Below are positions 7,742-17,088 of a stretch of 53,828 nt of DNA, piece by piece. A program made the translations under genes and the position numbers. The notes under the pieces are model-generated. The model saw only the letters and a list, made by a program, of their open reading frames with translations, was not told where the DNA came from and searched no databases. The DNA comes from a virus. The stretch spans positions 1 through 53,828 of IMG/VR virus record IMGVR_UViG_3300042332_000520. One strand, written 5' to 3'. Each line of letters starts with the position of its first letter. The first letter of the stretch is position 1.

Positions 7742-7770
7742 ATTATATCATTAAGGTTGATAAAAATCAA
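7742..7770 (-). promoter_or_regulatory. sigma-70-like promoter for the lysis operon
   Basis: On the minus strand TTGATT (7770-7765), a 17-bp spacer and TATAAT (7747-7742), with TG at the extended -10 position (TGATATAAT). It would start transcription near 7735, ahead of the holin-like gene. Confidence 0.72.
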
Positions 7771-7773
7771 GGG

Positions 7774-8130
7774 TTAATTTGTGATCAATTTACCAGCTAG
7801 TTCCAATGGATTTACACCTTCTGGAATCATACTAGGATCAATAATATCATTGGTTTCTTTATCACGTAATGCATGAATACAGTATGCAACTGTTTGATCA
7901 GTTAAAGCGGTAAGCTCATGTACTTTATCTGCTTTAATATAGATCATTTGTGGTGCAGTGAAAATTGACTCTTTACCATCTACAACTACTTTTAACCGTC
8001 CTTTAGCCAGAAGAGTTAAGTGATCAAACTGATGAGTATGTCCAATTTCTACATCACCAGCTTTTTGAAAATGCATCATTCTGGAATAAAGATTAGCTAC
8101 GCATCCGATGTTAATGTCTGGTTGGTTCAT
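7774..8130 (-). CDS. cupin-domain protein
   Basis: 118 residues forming one cupin barrel. The first motif gives His31, His33 and His37 (GHTHQFDH), and a second-motif His71 (KVHELTA) completes a metal-binding set. Small phage cupins of this kind sit near tail fibre genes, and their substrate is unknown. It overlaps the upstream gene by four bases (ATGA), so it is co-translated with the fibre-associated protein. An enzyme on sugars or a fibre-modifying role would be speculation. Confidence 0.75.
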   Translation of the reverse strand: MNQPDINIGCVANLYSRMMHFQKAGDVEIGHTHQFDHLTLLAKGRLKVVVDGKESIFTAPQMIYIKADKVHELTALTDQTVAYCIHALRDKETNDIIDPSMIPEGVNPLELAGKLITN

Positions 8131-8390
8131 AGAATCTCCACTGGAATTGTTGCAGGTTGTCTTGTGATAATTTCTACAATAGGTGGTGGAATATAATCAG
8201 TGATAATACCGTATTTACCAGTAACAATATCGTTAAAAATATCTCTACCGTGTTGTTCAACATCGTTTATTGAAGCTGTGAAAGGTAAAACCTCATCCCC
8301 AAACTGGCTTGTGGTAATTTCACAATCAATTTGAGTTTTTTCAGCATTCGCCCAACGTGGATTTGTTATAGCATTTAACTTAGATTGCAT
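8127..8390 (-). CDS. tail fibre-associated small protein (putative assembly chaperone)
   Basis: I choose the second ATG (8390), because AAGGA lies six bases before it but directly abuts the first. 87 residues. The order NPRWANAEKTQIDCEITTS...YIPP resembles small proteins that follow phage fibre genes. It lies directly after the 330-residue fibre gene and before the cupin. A fibre assembly role is inferred from position; no catalytic motif is seen. Confidence 0.5.
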   Translation of the reverse strand: MQSKLNAITNPRWANAEKTQIDCEITTSQFGDEVLPFTASINDVEQHGRDIFNDIVTGKYGIITDYIPPPIVEIITRQPATIPVEIL

Positions 8391-8399
8391 AATCATTCC

Positions 8400-9392
8400 T
8401 TAAGAAATACGAAGAAAAACAGTAGCGCCGGGCATATAAAAATAATTATATCCATCAGAAGTAACTCCCCATGCCTCTCCCAGCGCCCTCCATGTTCCGG
8501 CAGGGGCAAGAGTACCACCTGTACCAGTGCCGCTATAACGCAAAGATGAACCAGCGTGAGTTGTGCCCGGTCCATATGATGCGGTTACATTTGCAGTCGT
8601 CTGGGAAAAAGTTGTTCTTAAAAATGCATAAGAACCTACAGAACCAGCACCTGCTGCTGCTGTAGCATTCAAAACTTGTTGTGGTGAGATAAAATTAACA
8701 GTATTAGCATTATTAACGTTGAAATTACCCGGATTATATACGTTTACATTACCCGGAGTTTCTCCTCCAAATATCCAAGTAGGCTGTCCACCAAAACCGG
8801 ACCAATTAAGTTGAATAGCTGTACCGTCACCACCACCTGAAGCTACAGTAGAAGCTTTAGCAGCTAAAGTAGCATTAGTTGCCGTGCCTATAATTGTAGA
8901 CGTAAAAGTCTTAGTTCCAGCAATAGTTTGATTACCAGTATTATACACACCATTTGTAACTGTTCCAGCATTACCTGTTACACTTCCAGCAATGGTAGAT
9001 GTAAACGTCTTAGTTCCTGCAATTGTTTGATCACCAGAAGTGGATACATCTCCTGTACCATTAACTTGTTTATAGTTACTTGTATCTGCAGATGGGTCAG
9101 TTGTTCCAGAACCAGAAGCAGTAATTCTACGATAACCTAAACCATTGATTGGACTCCATACAACAGCGCCATTATCGTATGTTGTACCACTCACCCATTT
9201 TACAATATTAGTTGCTGCTAGTACAGCAGCTGCAGAATTAACAGCATTAACTTCGCTGGTATTTACGTTAGTTTGAAGAGCATTAGCTTCGGTTTGAAAT
9301 TGAGGTAATGCACCTAAAAATGAATCAGCCCTGTCATTAAAGTTTGTAGGGTCTTGTCTACTTGGTGGTGTTGGTAAAGCTGTAATAGCCAT
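8400..9392 (-). CDS. tail fibre protein with repeated shaft motif
   Basis: 330 residues. The segment QTIAGTKTFTSTI occurs twice about 30 residues apart, a common phage fibre shaft repeat. A glycine/threonine/asparagine-rich middle and an aromatic C-terminus (GYNYFYMPGATVFLRIS) follow. The N-terminal 60 residues are helical and probably attach to the tail. Host receptor binding is the likely role. It is followed by a small putative chaperone gene, a pairing seen repeatedly in this phage. Confidence 0.8.
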   Translation of the reverse strand: MAITALPTPPSRQDPTNFNDRADSFLGALPQFQTEANALQTNVNTSEVNAVNSAAAVLAATNIVKWVSGTTYDNGAVVWSPINGLGYRRITASGSGTTDPSADTSNYKQVNGTGDVSTSGDQTIAGTKTFTSTIAGSVTGNAGTVTNGVYNTGNQTIAGTKTFTSTIIGTATNATLAAKASTVASGGGDGTAIQLNWSGFGGQPTWIFGGETPGNVNVYNPGNFNVNNANTVNFISPQQVLNATAAAGAGSVGSYAFLRTTFSQTTANVTASYGPGTTHAGSSLRYSGTGTGGTLAPAGTWRALGEAWGVTSDGYNYFYMPGATVFLRIS

Positions 9393-9404
9393 ATTATTTC
9401 CTTA

Positions 9405-10745
9405 TTAAATTAAACCTTCAATTTGTAAATTACAAATCGAATGAGTAGGGTATGAAATTTCAGTTGAGAAATCACGATAGAAACCATATGTAATTAATGG
9501 CTCTTCAAATTGAATATCTGTACTAGCCAGCCAGAGTACAGGTGTAGCTCTAATTTGATATAAAATACGTTGTACTTTATTTAAGTTAGCATTTGTAAGG
9601 GAAACACTGGCATTAATTCGTTTACTATAGTTTCTTTTAATGAAAGTTATATTACCAAATTCATCAGTATCTTTTCTGGAGTAATCAATAATACCAGCAC
9701 TAACACCGTATTGAGTATCTCCAATAAATTTCATTATTCCTGTGATAAAACTTCCTAAACTAATAGTCCCTGTACCAGAAATTTTAATAGTAATTAAAAC
9801 ATTAGAGGCTGTAGGAATATCCATATAAACACTCATTGTTCTTATTGTATCAGAATCATAGAAGAAATAGCTATACCAATCTAAGGAATCTCCACCAGTA
9901 AGTTGTTGAGCATTATGATAAATTTTTGTTTTTAAACCAGTATCAGTTACCGCTATGCTAGTTTTACTTCCGGTCACATTAAGTAAAGCTACCGTGTCAA
10001 TAGAAGAAGCAGTAACAGCAAAAATAATATCTGAACTTGAGCTAGATATACTACTAATTTGGTCATCGAAAACCGCCATTTTATTTGTTGGACCTGTTCT
10101 TGACCAATAAGAGGTAGCAGTTATAGGATTCTGATTTAAATTACTATTCTGTAAACTAATATACGTACCTAAAATACCATATGATACAGAAGTACCTAAT
10201 GCATAAGTTGTTCCAGAAGACCACTCAGCATAAGCATTAGTTAAGTTTGTATAAACTAATCCAGAGCCGGTAATAATATCTGCGGCACGAGTAACTGCTG
10301 TTGCTGCTGTATTTATCCAACTTGTTGCACTACCATTTAATTCTAACTGGGCTTTTGTGACTGTGCCTGTCACGGTTAGTGTTAAACTTCCAGCTGTCGG
10401 TGTAAACGTATAAGTTGTTCTAACAGGATAAGTACCAGTTCCAACCACTGTAGCAACGTTTGCTCCCGATAGTACGATAGTACCTGTACCATAGAAAGAT
10501 AAGGTATAAGAGGTAGCTATTACAGTTACACTTTGAGTTGTCAGAGTGGTACTGTTAAGTAAAATATTAGTAGCAGCATTTTCAATTAATACCCCTAAAA
10601 ATTCATGAGTAATTGGATCATAATTAATACGTACAGTATCAATTGCTGCAGTTTGCATTACCCCAGCTATATCAAAATAAGTACCTACAGTACTTCTAGT
10701 AATAGAGCCAGTAGTTGTCACTGGTTCTGGTTTTACTAAGTTCAT
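9405..10745 (-). CDS. tail protein with GTYFD-type N-terminus, receptor-binding or tail-tip component
   Basis: 446 residues. The N-terminus shows the phage tail pattern ITRSTVGTYFD...IDTVRINYDP...GVLIENAATN. The C-terminus (LNKVQRILYQIRATPVLWL...YGFYRDFSTEISYPTHSICNLQIEGLI) is also a recurring phage tail-protein ending. The middle is beta-rich and threonine-rich. I infer a structural tail protein, perhaps carbohydrate-binding or distal tail. It lies between two fibre genes downstream of the tape measure. Confidence 0.65.
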   Translation of the reverse strand: MNLVKPEPVTTTGSITRSTVGTYFDIAGVMQTAAIDTVRINYDPITHEFLGVLIENAATNILLNSTTLTTQSVTVIATSYTLSFYGTGTIVLSGANVATVVGTGTYPVRTTYTFTPTAGSLTLTVTGTVTKAQLELNGSATSWINTAATAVTRAADIITGSGLVYTNLTNAYAEWSSGTTYALGTSVSYGILGTYISLQNSNLNQNPITATSYWSRTGPTNKMAVFDDQISSISSSSSDIIFAVTASSIDTVALLNVTGSKTSIAVTDTGLKTKIYHNAQQLTGGDSLDWYSYFFYDSDTIRTMSVYMDIPTASNVLITIKISGTGTISLGSFITGIMKFIGDTQYGVSAGIIDYSRKDTDEFGNITFIKRNYSKRINASVSLTNANLNKVQRILYQIRATPVLWLASTDIQFEEPLITYGFYRDFSTEISYPTHSICNLQIEGLI

Positions 10746-10757
10746 AGTTTATCTTTC

Positions 10758-11090
10758 TTATTCTGGTTTTGGATATTTTAATTTAACTGCTAGACATTTA
10801 GCAATATATTCATCTATTTGTTGTTGATCACCTTTTACAAGACCATCAATATAATCTGTAATTGGAGGATATTCTTGAGCACGTAGCATTCTATATTCAA
10901 TAGCAGAATTATCTGGAACTTCATTAGGAACTAGTACTAGATTATCTTCAATGCACTCGACTCGATTACCTTTATTAACACCTTCAATTAAATTTTGATA
11001 TTCAATATCTGAGATAGTAATAAAATTATCTAGTGTGTCTACTTGCGGAATTGCGAAACGCTGTTTATCTTTTAAATAATATTTAGGCAT
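10758..11090 (-). CDS. small fibre-associated protein, putative tail fibre assembly chaperone
   Basis: The start is ATG 11090, overlapping the upstream stop by one base (TAATG) with GAGGA upstream; the longer frame from 11117 lies inside the previous gene. 110 residues. The C-terminus YPPITDYIDGLVKGDQQQI...CLAVKLKYPKPE matches a recurrent ending of small phage tail proteins of the XkdW-like type. It follows a C1q-like fibre gene, so help in folding or attaching that fibre is likely. Confidence 0.6.
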   Translation of the reverse strand: MPKYYLKDKQRFAIPQVDTLDNFITISDIEYQNLIEGVNKGNRVECIEDNLVLVPNEVPDNSAIEYRMLRAQEYPPITDYIDGLVKGDQQQIDEYIAKCLAVKLKYPKPE

Positions 11091-11662
11091 TAATCGATCC
11101 TCATAATACGAAGGCAACCCATATAACCAGCAGCGGCATACGAAATGTTTGTTTGTAGACCTGTAGGAGTACCTGCTGTTATTAATTCACCTGCATATAA
11201 ATAACCCCAATAACTTGATTCTGTATATGCAGCATTATAACCTGCGTGACTATGTTCCCAAGCACCTAATGTTCTAGTTTCTAAGTTAGTTCTATTACCA
11301 TTGGAACCTAATCCAATATAAGTATCACCAACACCATTAGCTCTTGCTGTAGCCCTACAAATATATAATCCTGATTTTAGTACATAAATACCATCAGTAG
11401 AAGATACCCAATCTAAACTTGATCCGTTACCTTGACCACTATTGTATCTAAATTTATAATCAGATATCCAGCTTGTTTGACCAATCTTAGCTGCCCACTC
11501 ACCACCTAGAGTTGTAGCTCTGTAAGCAGTTGTAGAACTCGCCACTGCAAATCTATTTTCATCGGTAATAAAAAGGGGTTCACCTTCCAGTAAACCCCTT
11601 GTAGAAGCTAGGGCATCGATCTTAGCCCTAGTACCTCGTTTTAATTGTAAAGTAGTTGTCAA
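11090..11662 (-). CDS. tail fibre with C1q/TNF-like C-terminal domain
   Basis: 190 residues. The N-terminal 45 residues (LQLKRGTRAKIDAL...GEPLFITDENRFAV) are a common tail-attachment motif of phage fibres. The remainder has the beta-rich pattern of a C1q-like jelly roll, including GIYVLKSGLYICRATAR and a hydrophobic last strand. Such heads trimerise and bind receptors. The start overlaps the tape measure stop by four bases. Confidence 0.72.
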   Translation of the reverse strand: MTTTLQLKRGTRAKIDALASTRGLLEGEPLFITDENRFAVASSTTAYRATTLGGEWAAKIGQTSWISDYKFRYNSGQGNGSSLDWVSSTDGIYVLKSGLYICRATARANGVGDTYIGLGSNGNRTNLETRTLGAWEHSHAGYNAAYTESSYWGYLYAGELITAGTPTGLQTNISYAAAGYMGCLRIMRID

Positions 11663-14600
11663 ACGACACCTCCATCAATAGTAGCTGATACACTTAGTGT
11701 TTCACCATCTTGGTTAGCACGTTCTAGAATCTTAGCTGTCTTAGCATTGTGAGATACATCAGCTCTTACTTCAGCACGTAGGCCTTGAACTTCTGTAACT
11801 AATGCAGATAACAATTCTTGATTACTTGAAGTAGCACTAACAGTTGCTGTTGCACCTGTACCTGAAGCAGAAATAGCAGAAATAGAAGTAGCAGTAGGAG
11901 AAGCACTCAAGAATCCATTTGCGCCTGTATAGCCTAAAGTATCTTGTAAAGATTGTGCAAGTCGAGCACGAGCCATTACAATATCAGTAGCATTGACAGC
12001 AGTAGCGCCAGCAATCTGTTCTAAGCCTTTTGTGACCTCTGGTAACTTACCTAGTGCGGTAGTATCACCAGCTCTTGCTTGAGCAGTTAGAATAGCAAAT
12101 TGAGCCTCTAATCCAGCTTGGTTAGTATCAACACCACGTAAACGAGCAATCTCATCGACAACTGATTTAGTAGCAGATTCCAATGCAGCTTTATAAGCCT
12201 CTTCAGCTTTAGTCTTGTCTTGCAATGCTTGGATTTGATCGTAGATACCACGATTTTCATCACTTAGTAAAGCAGCACGATCAACTGCAGCTTGAGTTGT
12301 CTTACCTTGTAGAATTGCTAATTGCTGTTCGAGTTTAGTTTTCTCGTCTGTAACTTTTGCAGCAGCTTCAGCAGCGGCTTTTGAATCTTCTAGGGCTTTA
12401 ACTTGGTCAAATAACGCTTGATTAGTTTCATAGATTTTATCACGTTCTCTAGCTCGTAAAGTAACTGTATCCCCTTGTAGAGTTAGAAGCTGTGTTTCTA
12501 AATCATAACGCTGTTGTAAAACTTGTTCACCAAGTTTCTCTAAAGCATCGTATGATTCTAAGCCTAGTTTTTTAGCAAGGTCATCACCAAAACCACTAAG
12601 ATATTCATCAATCTTTTTCTGACGTTCTTCACCAGAAAGACCTTTTAGATTTAACTCAATACTCTTAGTAACATCTTTCAATCCAGAAGCATCTAAGCCT
12701 AACGCATCAGCATATTTCTTAGTAGTTACATCTAAACCAACTAAAGAAATATCTAAATATTCTTGAAGAGTATCAGATACCTTAGAAAAGTTTCTACCTG
12801 ATTTATTACTTCTAAACCAACCGCCTTTTTGGAACCAGTCTTCAAATGCTTTTACATCAGCACCTTGAGTTGTAAGAGTACCTACAATACCTTCACCAGT
12901 AATCTCCTTAGCCTTCATACCAAAGGCACGATTAGCTACACCACTTACAGCACCTACACCTAATGCAACTAATGGACCTAGACCCGGAATAAAAGCAGCA
13001 GCGACAGTAGCTACGTCTTGTAGTTTTGTCATTGTCTTGCTGATTTCGTAGTCTTGACTGATTACTCTATTTGCAGCAACACCAGCAACAGCACCCGCAG
13101 TAGGAGCAGCAGCAGCACCTGCATTGAATGCACCAGATGTTGCAGAACCTATAGAAGACACAGGAGCACCCATACTGAAACCAGAGACTACACCTTGACC
13201 AAAAGCACTAGCAGCAGCACCTAGTGTTGTACCACCTATAGCGATACCACTTATTTGACTTCCAATAGTACTAGAAAGAGTACTACCTTTAGCGCCACCA
13301 AGAAGGCTATTTAAACCTGATGAAACTATATCAACCACAGCTCTAATGTTAACAGTAATCTCTTTTCTGAGTTCAGCTTCTAAAACACTTCTCAATGCTT
13401 TACCTGTATTTTTCCAACCTTTACCTAGATTGTCTACAAGAGCTTTAGTAATCTCTTCATTGACACGATTGTATTCTTGTTTATAGTATAATATTTCAGC
13501 ATCAATACCAGCTTGTACAATACTAGTTCTAGCAATATCGATTGCTTTGTTAGCATTGGTCATCGCAGTAATATATGCGCTATAAGCAGCACCTCTTTCA
13601 GTACCAGAAGCATTAGGATTGTTCAATACAATTAAGTATTGTTTATAAGCTTCTTCTTGTGCTTTAGTGAACTTGGAAACTTCAGCAGTCTGTCTCTTAG
13701 TTTCATCAGCAACAGCTTTAATACTTGCAGCTTCTGCACCATACGCATTAGTTAGTCTATCTTGTAATTCAAGATCAATTCTTTTATTTTCAGCAATATC
13801 TTCCTGAGCTTTAGCATACTCTTTAAAAGTCTTTGTACTAGCAAAAGCTGCTTTCTCAAACTCTAATAGAGCAACTTGTTCTCTTGCGCTAAATGCGGAG
13901 TCTATTTTTGATTTTGTATCCTCAACAGTAGCATTAAACTCTTCAAAATCTTTAGTTAAATTAACTAGTTGTTCTTGAAGTTGTTTTTTATTCTCAGGGT
14001 CTTTAGCTTTGCCGAAAGCTTGTGCTAGTAAAGTAGCTTGAGCTTCGTAAGCTGTCTTATACTTAGCACTAAAACTATTAATAACCTCTAATTGCTTTTG
14101 TTCAGAACGGCTTAATAAGTCAGTATCTTGTGCAATAAAATCAGCACGTTCAATTAGACCTGCATCAAAACGAGCTTTTAAGATAGAGCGTTCATCTTTC
14201 GCAAAACCTTCAGCAAGTCTCAATTGTTCGTTATAATCTTTTTGGATTATGCTTAAATCTTTGCTGGCTGAAACTGTTACAGCTGGACCCTTCTCATCTT
14301 TATATTTATCTCTAATATTTTGAAGAAGTTTTTCATATTCCACTTGAGTAATTAAACCTGCTTTAACAAGCCCTTGATATTTAGATTGAGCTTCAGCAAT
14401 TTCTTTTTCTCGTTTATCTTTATTAGATGAAAACTGAGAAACATCTTTAGCGTATTCTCCAAAAACTTTACTTAGTCTTGCTTGATCTGAAATACGAGTC
14501 TGATCATTATCACTTGCTTGTTGAGAATATTTCAACTGTTCTTTTAACGCTGCGAGCGTAGCCTCATTATTAGCCTTAGTCGCAGGAGAAGCTTGAGTAC

Positions 14601-16593
14601 CTAATCTAATAGTTTCCTCTACTTCTTTAATCTGTCTTTTTAAATTCTCAGTCGGTGATGCTTTTCTCCACAGTGCTCTGAAAACCTCGTCAAAGAAATC
14701 TCCAACATTAGAAGATAAGCTCTTCATAAAAATTGCAAAATCGGATAACTCTGTTTTTAATCTATCTTTCTGTTGTATAGTAACATCAGCATATGCCTTC
14801 ATTGCTACAGCAGCTGCTTCACTTTCCTTACCTTGCTTCGATAATTCTAATACAACTTTTAATACCTCAGGAGCCACCAAACCAGTTGCTTTGGCTATCT
14901 CATTTAATGCTTCAACTGGCTTCTCTTTCAATTTAGCAAATTGTTTAACTGTATCTTCAATAGCTACACCTGCAAATTTTAAATTATTTGCTGAGGTTAC
15001 AACCATATTGATCTCACCAGCCAAGAAACCACCTTCTTTAGCCATCTCTTGCATAACTTTTAAAGCTGTACCTGAATTGACTCCAACACTATTTAAAGCT
15101 TCTGCATAAGCTACTGCACCAGTCGTATTAATGCCTAATGAAGCTCCAGTTTTAACTAGTTGAACCGTCATTGCATCTTGCTCTTTTACTACATCGTACA
15201 AGCCTTTAGCTAAAGCAATAAAACCTGCAATTGCGGAAACTAAGAGAACACCTGTTAGAATTTGTAGTCCAGCTGCAGCACCTTTAAATAAAGACATTAA
15301 CTTACTATCAGAACCTGCTGATAAAGCAATACTATATCTTAGTCTTTCAAGCACTTGTTCAGTACCTGTAATCTGCATAGCAAAATCTGTTACAGCTTTA
15401 CCACTTGCCTTAATTGCATTAACAAAGAATCCACCAATAGCTTGACCAGTTTGCAAGAAGGAAGTTGCAATCTGTGTTGCAGCACCAGCCATAGCTTGCT
15501 CTAATTGTTTACCACTTGCACCAGCTTGTTGAATAGCACCACGAATCTGATCACCTTGTTGGATCATAACCAACAGAGGATTCATACCAGAAGCTAATGA
15601 GATACCAACGTCACCCATCTGAACAGAAATAGCACGAGCCAAGTATTGTAATTTATCTGCTTGCTTTTTATCTGCAATGGCATCGAACTGAGTTTTAGCT
15701 TTAGCTAATTTAACTGCAGCTTCGTCCGAACTCATACCTGTTTGACGTAAGGCTTTCTCGTATTTGACCAGAGCATCGCTACCAGCCTTATCGAGTTTGG
15801 CGTTAGAAACATCTAAAGCAGCAGCTAAACGAGCGTCCGCATCTGCAAGATAGGCTGTAGCCTTAGCTGCATTAGAGGCATCTTTTTCTTGTTGCTTAAT
15901 CGTACCAGTAATCACGTTTTGCTTTTGTGCAAGAGCACCAGCAATACCAATAATTTTTTGATACTCAGCTTCTACTTGTTGCGTTGACTTACCCTCCATT
16001 ACGGATAAGGCGATTAGACGTTGCTTTTCAATAGCAAGTTCTTGCATTTGCGTCTTAGTTAGACCAAGACTTTTATTATATAATTGCTCAACTTCTTCAG
16101 CAACTTTTAGTTTATTTGTCCATGACTCTAAAGCACCGATACTTTTATCGAATGGATCAGTGCCCATTAAAGTACGTTGTGTGCGTAAAGTTTTACTTAG
16201 TTCGTCAATCTCACTACTAACAGCACCAGCTACTTTAGCTGTAGCCATCATTGAAGCTTGACCTCTTGAGTGACCCTGAGCCATATACTCTAGGACCATA
16301 ATTTGTTTCTCTAAAACAGATACTTGATTTTTTGAAGAACCAGTAGCACTATCTTGAGACTTAGCTAATCTTTCAGCAGCAAGGGCGGCTTTAGCATTTG
16401 CTTCCTCTGTCTTAGCGGCAGTCAAGGCTGTCTTAGCTTGAGCCAGTGCTAATTTTTCTGCATCAATAGCAGCTTGTTTAGTTGGTTTATTTACTTTACT
16501 AAGTGCATCACCTAATGCACTGATCTTCTTGGTGGCAGCATCAAGTTCTGTAGTGTCTACGGTAAACTTTAGTTCTTCTAAATTTAGTGCCAT
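11659..16593 (-). CDS. tail tape measure protein
   Basis: 1644 residues, by far the longest gene. The N-terminal few hundred residues are Ala/Lys/Glu-rich coiled coil, then QMGDVGISLASGMNPLLVMIQQGDQIRGA, a region conserved in lambda-type tape measures. Hydrophobic segments follow (such as GVLLVSAIAGFIALAKGLYDVV), then further coiled coils and a Gly/Ala-rich part. It sets tail length (about 0.15 nm per residue, so near 250 nm) and takes part in DNA ejection. It directly follows the frameshifted chaperone genes, as in most long-tailed phages. GGAG precedes ATG 16593. Confidence 0.95.
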   Translation of the reverse strand: MALNLEELKFTVDTTELDAATKKISALGDALSKVNKPTKQAAIDAEKLALAQAKTALTAAKTEEANAKAALAAERLAKSQDSATGSSKNQVSVLEKQIMVLEYMAQGHSRGQASMMATAKVAGAVSSEIDELSKTLRTQRTLMGTDPFDKSIGALESWTNKLKVAEEVEQLYNKSLGLTKTQMQELAIEKQRLIALSVMEGKSTQQVEAEYQKIIGIAGALAQKQNVITGTIKQQEKDASNAAKATAYLADADARLAAALDVSNAKLDKAGSDALVKYEKALRQTGMSSDEAAVKLAKAKTQFDAIADKKQADKLQYLARAISVQMGDVGISLASGMNPLLVMIQQGDQIRGAIQQAGASGKQLEQAMAGAATQIATSFLQTGQAIGGFFVNAIKASGKAVTDFAMQITGTEQVLERLRYSIALSAGSDSKLMSLFKGAAAGLQILTGVLLVSAIAGFIALAKGLYDVVKEQDAMTVQLVKTGASLGINTTGAVAYAEALNSVGVNSGTALKVMQEMAKEGGFLAGEINMVVTSANNLKFAGVAIEDTVKQFAKLKEKPVEALNEIAKATGLVAPEVLKVVLELSKQGKESEAAAVAMKAYADVTIQQKDRLKTELSDFAIFMKSLSSNVGDFFDEVFRALWRKASPTENLKRQIKEVEETIRLGTQASPATKANNEATLAALKEQLKYSQQASDNDQTRISDQARLSKVFGEYAKDVSQFSSNKDKREKEIAEAQSKYQGLVKAGLITQVEYEKLLQNIRDKYKDEKGPAVTVSASKDLSIIQKDYNEQLRLAEGFAKDERSILKARFDAGLIERADFIAQDTDLLSRSEQKQLEVINSFSAKYKTAYEAQATLLAQAFGKAKDPENKKQLQEQLVNLTKDFEEFNATVEDTKSKIDSAFSAREQVALLEFEKAAFASTKTFKEYAKAQEDIAENKRIDLELQDRLTNAYGAEAASIKAVADETKRQTAEVSKFTKAQEEAYKQYLIVLNNPNASGTERGAAYSAYITAMTNANKAIDIARTSIVQAGIDAEILYYKQEYNRVNEEITKALVDNLGKGWKNTGKALRSVLEAELRKEITVNIRAVVDIVSSGLNSLLGGAKGSTLSSTIGSQISGIAIGGTTLGAAASAFGQGVVSGFSMGAPVSSIGSATSGAFNAGAAAAPTAGAVAGVAANRVISQDYEISKTMTKLQDVATVAAAFIPGLGPLVALGVGAVSGVANRAFGMKAKEITGEGIVGTLTTQGADVKAFEDWFQKGGWFRSNKSGRNFSKVSDTLQEYLDISLVGLDVTTKKYADALGLDASGLKDVTKSIELNLKGLSGEERQKKIDEYLSGFGDDLAKKLGLESYDALEKLGEQVLQQRYDLETQLLTLQGDTVTLRARERDKIYETNQALFDQVKALEDSKAAAEAAAKVTDEKTKLEQQLAILQGKTTQAAVDRAALLSDENRGIYDQIQALQDKTKAEEAYKAALESATKSVVDEIARLRGVDTNQAGLEAQFAILTAQARAGDTTALGKLPEVTKGLEQIAGATAVNATDIVMARARLAQSLQDTLGYTGANGFLSASPTATSISAISASGTGATATVSATSSNQELLSALVTEVQGLRAEVRADVSHNAKTAKILERANQDGETLSVSATIDGGVV

Positions 16594-16612
16594 AATATGC
16601 TCCAGTTATATA

Positions 16613-16627
16613 TTTATACAGTATAAA
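16613..16627 (-). promoter_or_regulatory. leader hairpin before tape measure gene
   Basis: Perfect palindromic arms TTTATA/TATAAA around a 3-base loop, a few bases before the GGAG of the tape measure gene. A short AT-rich hairpin in the untranslated leader; a similar placement is seen before several other structural genes. Confidence 0.4.
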
Positions 16628-16660
16628 TTCTTTCTTATATATACTATTAGTAATATACAT

Positions 16661-16685
16661 AAGAAAGCCTCCGAATAGGAGGCTG
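16661..16685 (-). terminator. terminator after tail assembly chaperone genes
   Basis: The stem AGCCTCC/GGAGGCT (16666-16672 with 16678-16684) has a 5-base loop and TTTCTT on the leftward side. It lies between the chaperone frame and the tape measure gene. Confidence 0.75.
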
Positions 16686-16689
16686 ACTG

Positions 16690-17088
16690 TTATTTCTTTT
16701 GTTGATTGCGCTTCTCAGCTTCCTTAGCTTCTTTTGCATAAGCAGTTAAAGCTTCATTATCTAATCGTTTAATTAGTATAATTTCCCACTCTTCGGGTAT
16801 TACATCTATCAAATCGAAATATGCTTTAATCTCTGTGTAGTTGATCGGATTAATACCGAAGCCATTAGAGCCTCTAGCATTGTGTAAGTCAATAAACCAT
16901 TTCCAAACTGACATACAGCTTTCAGGAAGTTCAATTAAATCATTGAACTCCTTAGGTTTAATGCCTGTTTGTCTCCATACAGAGTTGAGCTGATCTCTTA
17001 AAGTTGAACCATCTTTTGATCGTTTACCAAAAGCGAATTCTTGCTTTGCATAATCAACAGTAGTATCTAACTCAAGCGGGTCGAAAGT
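16690..17088 (-). CDS. tail assembly chaperone, downstream frame (gpT-like) expressed by frameshifting
   Basis: This frame opens after a TAA at 17091-17089 and runs 132 codons to the stop at 16690. Its first ATG (16914) has no ribosome site, and the 58 codons before it read as good protein (FDPLELDTTVDYAKQ onward). It overlaps the end of the upstream chaperone gene by 17 bases. This is the classic arrangement in which a ribosomal shift fuses the second frame to the first, and the fusion protein coats the tape measure during tail assembly. The shift needed is +1 (or -2). Confidence 0.75.
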   Translation of the reverse strand, partial: TFDPLELDTTVDYAKQEFAFGKRSKDGSTLRDQLNSVWRQTGIKPKEFNDLIELPESCMSVWKWFIDLHNARGSNGFGINPINYTEIKAYFDLIDVIPEEWEIILIKRLDNEALTAYAKEAKEAEKRNQQKK

